Assembly (NCBI GenBank): GCA_051866775.1
Contig: JBJDXR010000022.1
Location: 1 to 64,000 of the forward strand
DNA: 64,000 bases
Direction: 5' to 3'
DNA from: RUG626 sp051866775
Lineage (GTDB): Bacteria; Bacillota; Clostridia; Oscillospirales; Oscillospiraceae
A program made the position numbers and the translations under genes. Below, piece after piece: positions 1-7,641 of this stretch (positions are counted from its first letter, which is position 1; each line of letters opens with the position of its first letter). Under the pieces are notes generated by a model, which worked only from the letters and a program-made list of their open reading frames with translations, made no database searches and had not been told where the DNA came from.

Positions 1-1
1 A

Positions 2-193
2 AAGGAGAGCCACAAGGGCATCATAATCGGCAAAAACGGCGAGATGCTTAAGACCGTGGGTGAGCAGGCCCGGCGCGACATGGAGAAGCTCCTTGACACA
101 AAGGTGTATCTCACCACATGGGTGAAGGTCAAGGAGAACTGGCGTGACAGCGGCGCAAACCTCAGGACCTTCGGGTATACCAGTGAAAACTGA
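2..193 (+). CDS. era: GTPase Era, C-terminal part (partial)
   Basis: Only the last 63 codons are inside the window; the gene starts upstream of position 1. The visible protein contains a KH-type RNA-binding GxxG loop (IIIGKNGEM) followed by a block with ARRDMEKLL and VKVKENWRD, the usual C-terminus of Era. Era is a GTPase that binds the 3' end of 16S rRNA during 30S subunit maturation. The stop at 191-193 is followed 45 bases later by a strong hairpin terminator, so transcription of the upstream operon probably ends here. In many Firmicutes era is followed directly by yqzL and recO; here those genes lie 3.7 kb further on, behind a redox cassette. Confidence 0.88.
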   Translation, partial: KESHKGIIIGKNGEMLKTVGEQARRDMEKLLDTKVYLTTWVKVKENWRDSGANLRTFGYTSEN

Positions 194-237
194 CGATACA
201 ACAGCCGTAAAATCCCTCGAATAATGAGCAAAAAGAA

Positions 238-266
238 AAGCCTTGGAAGAAATTCCAAGGCTTTTT
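238..266 (+). terminator. Rho-independent terminator after era
   Basis: An 11-bp inverted repeat (AAGCCTTGGAA ... TTCCAAGGCTT) with a 3-nt loop is followed by a run of T. It closes the era transcription unit. Confidence 0.85.
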
Positions 267-361
267 ATCTTTTTAAGTTGGAGGGGTTTTCCTGGCAGCA
301 GTTTAAGCAGGACACACCGTCTATGAATGGCATGATATGGCCGAATCGGAGCAGGGGCTGC

Positions 362-1246
362 TTAAGGCGCCTCCGTCATAAGATGCTCCTGGATCCAGCG
401 AAGGAAAGCGCCTGCCGCCGGGGAGAGCGTCTCCCGCCGATAGCACAGGTTCAGGGAGGAGGTAACGCAGGGGGCGATATTCACAAGTCTTACGTTATCG
501 TGGGCGGGAATGTGCTCCCGGGAGAGGATGCTGACGCCGAGCCCGTATTCCACCGACTGCAGGATGTTTTCACGCCGGGGACTGGTGAGGATGATGTTGG
601 GCTCAAAGCCCGCCCGGCGGCACAGGGTCACGGCAAGGCTGTACATAAAGGTCTGCTCAGAGAGAAAAATGAAGGGCTCGTCTTTAAGCTCGGCGATTTC
701 GATCGACTCCCTGCCTGCCAGCCGGTGGCTTGACGGGAGAATCACCACAAGATGGTTCTTCTCGATGGGGACCCGCTGATACTCGGGCGTATGGGTCTCC
801 TCGGAGTCCAGCTCGTGTATGATGGCAAAATCACACTTTTTCTCATAAAGCCTTTTAACCAGGGTGAGGGAGTCGGAGTCGATGAGATTAATGTCGTATT
901 GCGGGTACTCCCGCCGAAAGTCAATGATAATGTCGATGAACCTTTTCTTCACCAAGGCGGAGACGAGACCAAGCGTGACAAGATTGTTTTCAAAGTGGAG
1001 CAAGTCCTTGGTATAGGCATCCTGTATGGTCAGGATCTGCCTGGCATAGGTCAGAAAGTGCTGCCCAAAGCGGGTCAGCTCGATTTTTCTGGTGGTGCGC
1101 TCAAAGAGCTGCTGGCCAAGCTCCGCCTCAAAATTCTTGATATGCTTGGAAAGCGTCGACTGGGAAATGTAGAGCTTCTCAGACGCAAGAGAGTACGAGC
1201 CGGTTTCTGCAAGAATCGTAAACTCCCGGAAATAGCTGATATCCAC
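362..1246 (-). CDS. LysR family transcriptional regulator
   Basis: This 294-residue protein has the LysR layout: an N-terminal winged helix-turn-helix (residues about 1-60, with SLASEKLYISQSTLSKHI as the recognition region) and a C-terminal periplasmic-binding-like effector domain. The start is a GTG preceded by AAAGGAGG about 10 bases upstream. It is transcribed divergently from the ferredoxin/flavoprotein pair that begins at 1464, the classic arrangement of a LysR activator and its target genes. The shared 217-base region holds an 18-bp palindrome at 1366-1383 with the T-N11-A form expected of a LysR site. The inducing ligand cannot be read from the sequence. Confidence 0.9.
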   Translation of the reverse strand: MDISYFREFTILAETGSYSLASEKLYISQSTLSKHIKNFEAELGQQLFERTTRKIELTRFGQHFLTYARQILTIQDAYTKDLLHFENNLVTLGLVSALVKKRFIDIIIDFRREYPQYDINLIDSDSLTLVKRLYEKKCDFAIIHELDSEETHTPEYQRVPIEKNHLVVILPSSHRLAGRESIEIAELKDEPFIFLSEQTFMYSLAVTLCRRAGFEPNIILTSPRRENILQSVEYGLGVSILSREHIPAHDNVRLVNIAPCVTSSLNLCYRRETLSPAAGAFLRWIQEHLMTEAP

Positions 1247-1365
1247 GGCGGCCGACTCCCTCCTTTAGTTCCAAACCGGAATATATGTTAGTCTGAAAAC
1301 GAATTGCAACCAGAATACGCTCTATAATATAATCAAAAACACAAGACAACGTTCTGATTTGTGCA

Positions 1366-1383
1366 GTATTTTGAATAAAATAC
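1366..1383. promoter_or_regulatory. Candidate LysR operator palindrome
   Basis: GTATTTTGAATAAAATAC is a perfect palindrome with 7-bp arms around a 4-bp centre, located between the divergent LysR gene and the ferredoxin gene. It fits the T-N11-A pattern bound by LysR proteins. Function is inferred from position and symmetry. Confidence 0.5.
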
Positions 1384-1463
1384 ACATATAACATATAACA
1401 TATCACTTGAAGCGCTTTTTTTCAAGTGCCGTTTTGTTACTTTTGGAGAAAGAGGGAATAAAA

Positions 1464-1688
1464 TTGCCGCCGATTATTGACAAAAACAAGTGTGTGCGCT
1501 GTGGGCACTGTGTCCAGATCTGCCCGATCAACGTCCTTTTTCACTCTGCAGAGGACAGAGCTGTCTATGTGCGCTATCCCAACGAGTGCTGGCACTGCCG
1601 CGCCTGCTTGATTGACTGTCCGAAACAGGCCATCACTATGCGTTATCCGTTGTCCCATTTTGTTCTACATATGGAAAAGGATGTATAG
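1464..1688 (+). CDS. 4Fe-4S dicluster ferredoxin (AprB-like electron carrier)
   Basis: This 74-residue protein carries two CxxCxxCxxxCP motifs (CVRCGHCVQICP and CWHCRACLIDCP), so it should bind two [4Fe-4S] clusters. I chose the TTG start at 1464, 7 bases after AGAGGG, because the family begins just before the first cluster motif and the upstream in-frame extension is hydrophobic noise. It lies 14 bases before a flavoprotein, so the two are almost certainly co-expressed and probably form a complex in which the ferredoxin shuttles electrons to or from the FAD. The pairing resembles AprB/AprA of adenylylsulfate reductase and other fumarate-reductase-type enzymes; the actual substrate is unknown. 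Confidence 0.85.
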   Translation: MPPIIDKNKCVRCGHCVQICPINVLFHSAEDRAVYVRYPNECWHCRACLIDCPKQAITMRYPLSHFVLHMEKDV

Positions 1689-1702
1689 GCGGGGTGAGAA
1701 GA

Positions 1703-3382
1703 ATGAATTTAAAAGCTTGTCAGAAGATCATTAAAGGGGACGTCCTCATTATCGGAGGCGGTGTCGGCGGTATGCAGGCGGCAATCTCGGCGGCGGAGGC
1801 CGGCGCAAGGGTGCTCGTGGCGGAGAAGGCCGACACCAGACGCTCCGGAAACGGCAGTACGGGCAATGACCATTTTGCCTGCTATATGCCCAAATATCAC
1901 GGTGACGACTTTGAGAGGGTAATCCGTGAGACCCAGGACACCATGATCGGCGCCAACTGCGATCAGGGGATGCTCCGGGAGATGCTGCTTAAGTCAGAGA
2001 AGGTCATCCACCTGTGGGAGAGCTACGGCATCCCCATGCACCCCTTCGGCGAATATCTGTTTGAGGGGCACACCCTGCCCGGGCGGCAGCGCTATCACCT
2101 GAAATATGACGGCACCAACCAGAAGCCCCTGCTGACGGAGGCGGCAAAGAAGCGCGGTGTTGTCATATATAACCACACAACGATCACGGAGCTTCTTACC
2201 GATGAAAGCGGCCGCGTGACCGGCGCTATAGGCTTTGACACGTCTGATGAGGAGCCGCAGCTTGTTGTATTTGAAGTAAGGGCTGCCATCATCACTGCGG
2301 GCGGCGCCGATGTGCGCATTTTCCCCAACACGACGCCCGCGTTTATGTTTAACGTCACCCACTGCCCTGCCAACGCCTGTGCCGCGGCAATCGCCTATAG
2401 AGCCGGCGCACGGCTTGTCAACTGCGATCTGCTCGGCCGCCACGCCTCTCCCCGCTATTTTGAGCGCGCAGGCAAGGCGACCTGGCTTGGAATCGTCACC
2501 GGCTCCGACGGAAAGCCGGTGGGCTCCTTCGCCTCGAAGCCGTCAAGAGAGTACGGAGACCCGCTGACGGATATATGGCCCGGCGTGTTCCAGGCCCGAA
2601 TGAAGGATTCATCCGGGCCGACCTACATGGACTGCACGGAGATGAGTCCGGAGGATCTGCAGTATATGCTCCACTGCTTTGACACGGAGGGGATATCTGC
2701 CCTGAGCGACTATTTTGAGCAGCATGACATTGATCTTGGCAAGAGCATGATCGAGTTTGGCTCCACGGGCCTGCGGCTGGCCAGGGGAGGTATTGATATC
2801 AACAAAAAGGCGGAGGCGAGCCTCCCGGGACTCTATGCCTCCGGAAATATCTGCGGAAATGTGAGCGGCGGTATCACCTGCGCGGCGGTTTTCGGTATGC
2901 TGGCAGGGGAGAACGCGGCGGAATACATAAAGACGGTGCCTGAGACGCCGGTGGAGGGAAACTCTCTCATTGAGGAGAAGGCGGAACTCTATCAGAGCTT
3001 CCTGACGAGGGAGAACGGTGCCGACTGGCAGGAGGTAAATTCCACCGCCATGCAGATTATGCAGGACTATCTGGGTTCGGATCTGAAGTCGGAGTCCATG
3101 ATGAAGTCGGGACTTAAGTATCTGCGGGATTTGAAAGCTATGGCGCTGGAACAGCTTAAGGCGGATAACGCCCACGAGCTCATGCGCACGGTGGAGGTCC
3201 TTGACATCATGGACATGGGGGAGATCGCCTTCCTGTCGGTGATGAACCGCAGGGAGACCCGCGGTCAGCACAAGCGCAGCGACTACAAGTATACAAACCC
3301 TCTGCTGACCGGTCTGCTCGGCACAGCGGAGAAGAAAGATGGGGGTATATGCACGGATTTCCGCCCCAGCTTCCGGAAATAG
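1703..3382 (+). CDS. FAD-dependent fumarate reductase / AprA-like flavoprotein
   Basis: A 559-residue flavoprotein. The N-terminal Rossmann motif (DVLIIGGGVGGMQAAISAA, about residues 13-31) binds the ADP part of FAD, and a GNGSTGNDHF segment follows near residue 50. A second FAD-contacting stretch (LPGLYASGNICG) lies near residue 380, followed by a helical C-terminal domain. This is the layout of the succinate dehydrogenase/fumarate reductase flavoprotein family, and the pairing with a dicluster ferredoxin recalls adenylylsulfate reductase alpha. ATG 1703 is preferred over the in-frame GTG at 1694 because GGCGGGGTGAG then sits at a proper distance. It is probably controlled by the divergent LysR gene. 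The substrate is not determined; sulphate reduction should not be assumed, because no sat, qmo or dsr gene is visible. Confidence 0.8.
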   Translation: MNLKACQKIIKGDVLIIGGGVGGMQAAISAAEAGARVLVAEKADTRRSGNGSTGNDHFACYMPKYHGDDFERVIRETQDTMIGANCDQGMLREMLLKSEKVIHLWESYGIPMHPFGEYLFEGHTLPGRQRYHLKYDGTNQKPLLTEAAKKRGVVIYNHTTITELLTDESGRVTGAIGFDTSDEEPQLVVFEVRAAIITAGGADVRIFPNTTPAFMFNVTHCPANACAAAIAYRAGARLVNCDLLGRHASPRYFERAGKATWLGIVTGSDGKPVGSFASKPSREYGDPLTDIWPGVFQARMKDSSGPTYMDCTEMSPEDLQYMLHCFDTEGISALSDYFEQHDIDLGKSMIEFGSTGLRLARGGIDINKKAEASLPGLYASGNICGNVSGGITCAAVFGMLAGENAAEYIKTVPETPVEGNSLIEEKAELYQSFLTRENGADWQEVNSTAMQIMQDYLGSDLKSESMMKSGLKYLRDLKAMALEQLKADNAHELMRTVEVLDIMDMGEIAFLSVMNRRETRGQHKRSDYKYTNPLLTGLLGTAEKKDGGICTDFRPSFRK

Positions 3383-3553
3383 TGCAGACGGGGCGGACAT
3401 ATTTCTCTATACTTATTCCAGCTCGGAAAAGTCTGTTGTAGGAACGCCCATATACCCAGGTACAGCTTTCTGCCGGGATATCCGCAGCGCCGTCTCCTGC
3501 TGCCGGGTAAAGGAAATCAATCAAATGCTCCAATAAAATTAAACAACAATATT

Positions 3554-3601
3554 TTAAATTGCAGGTTGTTTGACAGTTCTTGTTAAACGCCTGCAATTTA
3601 A
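3554..3601 (+). terminator. Stem-loop after the flavoprotein gene
   Basis: TTAAATTGCAGG (3554-3565) pairs perfectly with CCTGCAATTTAA (3590-3601). The 24-base loop can itself form a short GTTT/AAAC stem. It probably ends or stabilises the ferredoxin/flavoprotein transcript. No long T run follows, so terminator function is moderate. The rest of 3383-3708 shows no gene. Confidence 0.5.
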
Positions 3602-3708
3602 TTGCCGGTGCTGATGGGAAGAGATGATGATCTGGAGTTTGCTGATTGCTTATATGAATTGAATGTATAGTAATTGCTGAGTGCCTGTAATGAGAAAAAC
3701 CCGTCCTG

Positions 3709-3737
3709 TTGAAAACGTAAATTATCAATGGTATAAT
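3709..3737 (+). promoter_or_regulatory. Sigma-A type promoter for yqzL-recO
   Basis: TTGAAA (3709-3714) and TATAAT (3732-3737) are separated by exactly 17 bases. It gives yqzL and recO their own promoter, consistent with their separation from era. Confidence 0.65.
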
Positions 3738-3913
3738 TCGATTATATAACGGCTCGGCAGCATAGGTGTGCCTGCGGCATTATGACAGCTGTAAAGACAG
3801 CGTACATGAAATAGTTCTGCTGGCTGTAATTGAAATCTGGATCAAATTTTACCTCACATATTCCCACAGCGGTGGCTAACAATAAATATGCGCGGGGGTT
3901 ATGAGGTATAAAA

Positions 3914-4021
3914 ATGGACAGAGAAGCTATATGGAGGCTCTTTTGGGAGACAGGCGCGCCGGCGCTCTACTCCATCTATAAAGAACTGGAGCCTGAGGAA
4001 GCGGAGGATAAAACGGCTTAA
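3914..4021 (+). CDS. yqzL: YqzL family small protein
   Basis: A 35-codon reading frame that automatic gene finders easily miss. The product begins MDREAIWRLFWETGAPALY and continues with SIYKELEPEE; W, F, TG, Y and YKE fall where the Bacillus YqzL family has them. In Firmicutes this tiny gene sits between era and recO, and here it lies 40 bases upstream of recO, which supports the call. The molecular role of YqzL is not known. The TATAAT promoter at 3732 precedes it. An overlapping ATG at 3901 in another frame gives an unrelated peptide and is not preferred. Confidence 0.72.
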   Translation: MDREAIWRLFWETGAPALYSIYKELEPEEAEDKTA

Positions 4022-4061
4022 CTGCCGGAAGGGGCGGCGATCTCGCCGCCCGGAGGCGCTG

Positions 4062-4805
4062 ATGTACATACAGACGACGGGGCTTGTCCTGAGGGAAACT
4101 GAATATAAGGAGTCCAGCAGGATACTTACGGTCCTGACCTCCACCGAGGGGAAGATAACGGTCCTGGCAAAGGGGGCAAAGCGCAAGGGCAGCAAGACTG
4201 CGGCATCAACCCAGCTTTTGGCCTTCTCGGAGATGACGCTGTTTTCCCAGAAGGACAGGTACACCCTTACGGAGGCGCGGAGCATCGAGCTTTTCAGGGG
4301 ACTGAGCGAGGACCTTGAGAAGCTGGCTCTCGGCTCGTACTTTGCCGAGCTTTTGGAGAACCTCTCGGATGAGGACATCCCCAATCCGGAGATGCTCTCG
4401 CTTGGGCTTAATGCCCTATATGCGCTGAGTGAGGATAAAAATTCCCGGGAAATAATAAAGGCGGCCTTTGAGCTGCGGCTTATGTGCATTTCCGGCTTTG
4501 AGCCGCTGCTGGAGTCTTGCAGTGTCTGCGGAAGGACGGACATGGAGGCTCCGGTGTTATCGCTTGTGGGCGGAGTGCTTTGCTGCGCGGGCTGCCGCTC
4601 GGAGACGGAGGGAGAGCGGCTTCTGCTGTCCCCGGGGACGCTTGCCGCCATGCGGCACATCGTGCGCGCGGAGCCTAAGAGGCTCTATTCCTTTAAGGTG
4701 AGTCCCGAAACAGAAAAGCAGTTATCCAAGGTCTGCGAGAGCTATCTTTTGAGCCAGCTCGGCAGGAGCTTTGGTACGCTGGATTTTTACCGCTCCCTTA
4801 TCTAG
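4062..4805 (+). CDS. recO: DNA repair protein RecO
   Basis: This 247-residue protein has the RecO architecture: an N-terminal OB fold (residues about 1-80, beginning MYIQTTGLVLRETEYKESSR), a helical C-terminal domain, and a zinc-finger-like Cys set (CSVCGRTD ... CCAGC, about residues 151-176). RecO loads RecA onto SSB-coated single-stranded DNA together with RecR in the RecFOR recombination pathway. It is preceded by yqzL in the same direction, the order known from Bacillus and clostridia. Length matches the family (about 240-255). Confidence 0.93.
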   Translation: MYIQTTGLVLRETEYKESSRILTVLTSTEGKITVLAKGAKRKGSKTAASTQLLAFSEMTLFSQKDRYTLTEARSIELFRGLSEDLEKLALGSYFAELLENLSDEDIPNPEMLSLGLNALYALSEDKNSREIIKAAFELRLMCISGFEPLLESCSVCGRTDMEAPVLSLVGGVLCCAGCRSETEGERLLLSPGTLAAMRHIVRAEPKRLYSFKVSPETEKQLSKVCESYLLSQLGRSFGTLDFYRSLI

Positions 4806-4892
4806 GAGAAAAAACAGCAAAATGCAGATTTTTGGCTGTTAAAGCGCTGAATTTTTTGGCGGCTATTGTATGGATAAAAACACCCGATGTAT

Positions 4893-4921
4893 TTGCCAAT
4901 AACAGATTTCATTGGTATAAT
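4893..4921 (+). promoter_or_regulatory. Sigma-A promoter for larA
   Basis: TTGCCA (4893-4898) and a perfect TATAAT (4916-4921) with a 17-base spacer, 35 bases upstream of the start codon, which is preceded by TTGGAGGTG. Confidence 0.75.
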
Positions 4922-4955
4922 TAGATATATGTGCTAAGCTTTTTGGAGGTGTCCT

Positions 4956-6206
4956 ATGGAACTGGAGCTGGGATTCGGGACTGGTGTACAGAAGGTAAGT
5001 ATACCGGATAAGAACCTTGCCTGTGTGCTTGTGCCTAACGAGGTAAAAAAAGAACTGACCGGTGAGGCGGAGGTGCGCAGGGCGCTGTCTGAGCCTATAG
5101 GCACGCCGAGACTCCGTGACATTGTAATGCCCGGAGAAAAGATTGCCATAGTTACAAGCGACATAACCAGGCCCATGCCTACATATACGGTGATGCCGCC
5201 GCTCCTTGAGGAGCTTTATTCAGCGGGGATATCTAAAGAGGACATTACCCTTGTATTTGCGCTGGGGAGCCACCGAAGACATACACAGGAGGAGCAGCGC
5301 CATCTTGCCGGGGAGTTTGCCTTTTCCCAGATACGCTGTGTGGACGGCGATCCTACGGACTGCGTGCATCTGGGGACGACACGGCGGGGGACGCCGGTGG
5401 ACATTACACGAGTCGTTGCCAAGGCCGACAGGCGCATATGCCTTGGGAATATCGAATATCACTATTTCGCCGGGTATTCGGGCGGCGCCAAGGCCATTAT
5501 GCCGGGTGTGTCCACACGCGCGGCCATACAGTCAAACCACAGCAGGATGGTTGAAAAGACCTCCTGTGCGGGAAATCTTACCGGCAACAATGTCCGGGAA
5601 GATATTGAAGAGGCCACGGATATGTGCGGCGTTGATTTTATTTTGAATGTGGTGTTGGATGAGCATAAGCAGATAATAAAGGCCGTAGCCGGGGACGTAA
5701 CACAGGCTCACAGAGCCGGCTGCCGGTTCCTTGATACCCTTTATCTTAAGGAGATCGACCGCCGCGCCGACATAGTTATAGTCTCGCAGGGAGGCGCGCC
5801 GAAGGATCTTAACCTTTATCAGACCCAAAAGGCTCTGGATAACGCCAAGCACGCTGTCAAAAAGGGCGGAATCATCATCCTTGTCGGCTCCTGCAGGGAG
5901 GGACTCGGTGAAAAGACCTTTGAGAGTTGGATGGAGTCGGCGCCCACAGCCCACAGCCTTATTGAGCGCATTCAGACTGACTTTCAGCTTGGCGGGCACA
6001 AGGCCGCGGCCATAGCCATGGTTCTGGAGGATGCGGACATATATCTTGTTTCCGAGCTTCCGCCGGAGAAGGTAAAGAGCCTGTTTTTAAAGCCGGCGGA
6101 CAGTGTTCAGCAGGCGCTCCATGAGGCGTTTTCACGGCTTGGAGCCGACGCATCGGTGCTTGTGATGCCCTACGGGGGCTCCACGCTTCCGAGAGCAAAA
6201 GAATAA
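4956..6206 (+). CDS. larA: Nickel-dependent lactate racemase family protein (LarA)
   Basis: A 416-residue LarA/DUF2088 protein. The residues that hold the nickel-pincer cofactor in Lactobacillus LarA are all present with matching spacing: H106/H109 in GSHRRHT, H169 in EYHYFAG, K179 in SGGAKAIMPG (the lysine covalently bound to the pincer nucleotide) and H195 in NHSRM. The 10- and 16-residue gaps equal those of LarA H174-K184-H200. LarA enzymes interconvert D- and L-2-hydroxyacids; the family includes racemases for substrates other than lactate, so the substrate is not certain. The cofactor needs LarB, LarC and LarE, which are not in the window. The gene has its own promoter and is followed by a malic enzyme 56 bases on, suggesting joint 2-hydroxyacid metabolism. 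Confidence 0.85.
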   Translation: MELELGFGTGVQKVSIPDKNLACVLVPNEVKKELTGEAEVRRALSEPIGTPRLRDIVMPGEKIAIVTSDITRPMPTYTVMPPLLEELYSAGISKEDITLVFALGSHRRHTQEEQRHLAGEFAFSQIRCVDGDPTDCVHLGTTRRGTPVDITRVVAKADRRICLGNIEYHYFAGYSGGAKAIMPGVSTRAAIQSNHSRMVEKTSCAGNLTGNNVREDIEEATDMCGVDFILNVVLDEHKQIIKAVAGDVTQAHRAGCRFLDTLYLKEIDRRADIVIVSQGGAPKDLNLYQTQKALDNAKHAVKKGGIIILVGSCREGLGEKTFESWMESAPTAHSLIERIQTDFQLGGHKAAAIAMVLEDADIYLVSELPPEKVKSLFLKPADSVQQALHEAFSRLGADASVLVMPYGGSTLPRAKE

Positions 6207-6262
6207 GTTCAAAAAGGGGCGTTCAGCCTCTGTTAAAATTTTTAAGTTTGGGAGAGAGTAAT

Positions 6263-7435
6263 ATGGATTACGCGCAGGAATCACTTAAGCTGCATGAGCG
6301 CGTGGCTGGAAAGATCGAGATCGTCCCCACGGTTCCCGTTACATCAAGAGATGAGCTGTCTTTGGCATATACGCCGGGCGTAGCCCAGCCGTGCCTTGAG
6401 ATACAGAAGGACATAGAAAAAAGCTACACGCTCACAAGGCGCCATAACCTGTGCTTAGTGGCAACTGACGGAAGCGCCGTACTGGGGCTTGGAAACATAG
6501 GCCCTGAGGCCGGTATGCCGGTCATGGAGGGCAAGTGCGTGCTGTTTAAGGCCTTCGGCGGGGTAGATGCCGTGCCGATGTGCATTAAGAGTCAGGACGT
6601 GGACACCATAGTTGAGACTATTTATCAGATAAGCGGCAGCTTCGGAGGGGTGAATCTTGAGGACATTTCCGCTCCGCGCTGCTTTGAGATTGAACAAAAG
6701 CTTAAGGAGCGCTGCGATATACCCATTTTCCATGACGATCAGCACGGCACGGCCATAATCGTTGCAGCCTGCATGATGAATGCCCTTAAGGTGGTGGGAA
6801 AGAAGCTTGACGAGGTCACTGCCGTATTTAACGGTATCGGAGCGGCAGGCACCGCCATATTTAAGCTTCTGCGCAATATGGGACTTAAAAAGGCGATACT
6901 TGTTGACCGTTTCGGAATTATGAGAGCGGACGACGAGAGGCTTGACGACGTTAAGCGCCAGCTTGCGGCGGAGACAAACCCCGACCATGTTGAGGGCGGG
7001 CTTGCGGAGGCTCTGCGCGGAGCGGATATATTTGTCGGTGTATCCAAGGCAAATCTTGTTACGCCGGAGATGATAAAGACCATGGCCAAGGATCCCATCA
7101 TGTTCCCGATGGCAAATCCGGTGCCTGAGATAATGCCCGACCTTGCCAAAGCCGCGGGCGCGGCAGTAGTGGGCACAGGCCGCAGCGATTTCCCGAACCA
7201 GATAAATAACGTTCTGGCTTTCCCGGGAGTGTTCCGGGGGGCATTTGACGTGCGCGCGTCGGAGATAAACGAGGAGATGAAGATCGCCGCAGCATACGCA
7301 CTTGCTGGACTTGTTTCCGACGAGGAGCTTTCGGCGGACTATATTATCCCTCCGGCATTTGACAAGCGAGTAGCGCCTGCGGTCGCTGCAGCCGTTGCGG
7401 AGGCCGCGCGCAGGACAGGCGTGGCCAGAATATAA
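6263..7435 (+). CDS. NAD(P)-dependent malic enzyme
   Basis: A 390-residue short-form malic enzyme that oxidatively decarboxylates malate to pyruvate with NAD(P)+. Visible family motifs are SLAYTPGVAQPC with the catalytic Tyr, KCVLFKAFGGVDAVP with the catalytic Lys, the metal-binding FHDDQHGTA segment, and the nucleotide-binding FNGIGAAGTAI. ATG 6263 is preferred over the in-frame TTG at 6248 because GGGAGAG sits just before it and the family starts with an MDY-like segment. It probably shares a transcript with larA, ending at the strong hairpin at 7454. Whether NAD or NADP is used cannot be told by eye. Confidence 0.92.
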   Translation: MDYAQESLKLHERVAGKIEIVPTVPVTSRDELSLAYTPGVAQPCLEIQKDIEKSYTLTRRHNLCLVATDGSAVLGLGNIGPEAGMPVMEGKCVLFKAFGGVDAVPMCIKSQDVDTIVETIYQISGSFGGVNLEDISAPRCFEIEQKLKERCDIPIFHDDQHGTAIIVAACMMNALKVVGKKLDEVTAVFNGIGAAGTAIFKLLRNMGLKKAILVDRFGIMRADDERLDDVKRQLAAETNPDHVEGGLAEALRGADIFVGVSKANLVTPEMIKTMAKDPIMFPMANPVPEIMPDLAKAAGAAVVGTGRSDFPNQINNVLAFPGVFRGAFDVRASEINEEMKIAAAYALAGLVSDEELSADYIIPPAFDKRVAPAVAAAVAEAARRTGVARI

Positions 7436-7453
7436 AAGGTTTTATAACCGGCC

Positions 7454-7500
7454 AAAGAGACAGGCAGGCACAGATGTGCCTGCCTGTCTCTTTGATTTTA
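7454..7500 (+). terminator. Rho-independent terminator after malic enzyme
   Basis: A 17-bp perfect stem (7454-7470 with 7477-7493) and a 6-nt loop, followed by a T-rich tail (GATTTTA). Because the arms begin AAAGAG and end CTCTTT it could work in both directions. Confidence 0.88.
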
Positions 7501-7641
7501 AGTATCAATATACGAAAAAATTATCATAAAATAGCAATAATTTATGTACCTTAGTAAGGTTGAAAAACACGCGGCCATTTGCTATTATGTACGGGACAAA
7601 TTTAGGAATGTGTCTTTTTGAGTTATGGAAAGGTGAGTGAA

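Noticed and set aside
742..924. Short plus- and minus-strand frames within the LysR gene
   Set aside because: They are shadow frames of the LysR coding sequence with no ribosome site or family.
1694..3382. True adenylylsulfate reductase (sulphate respiration)
   Set aside because: The pair resembles AprBA in form, but no sat, qmo or dsr genes are visible and the family is broad.
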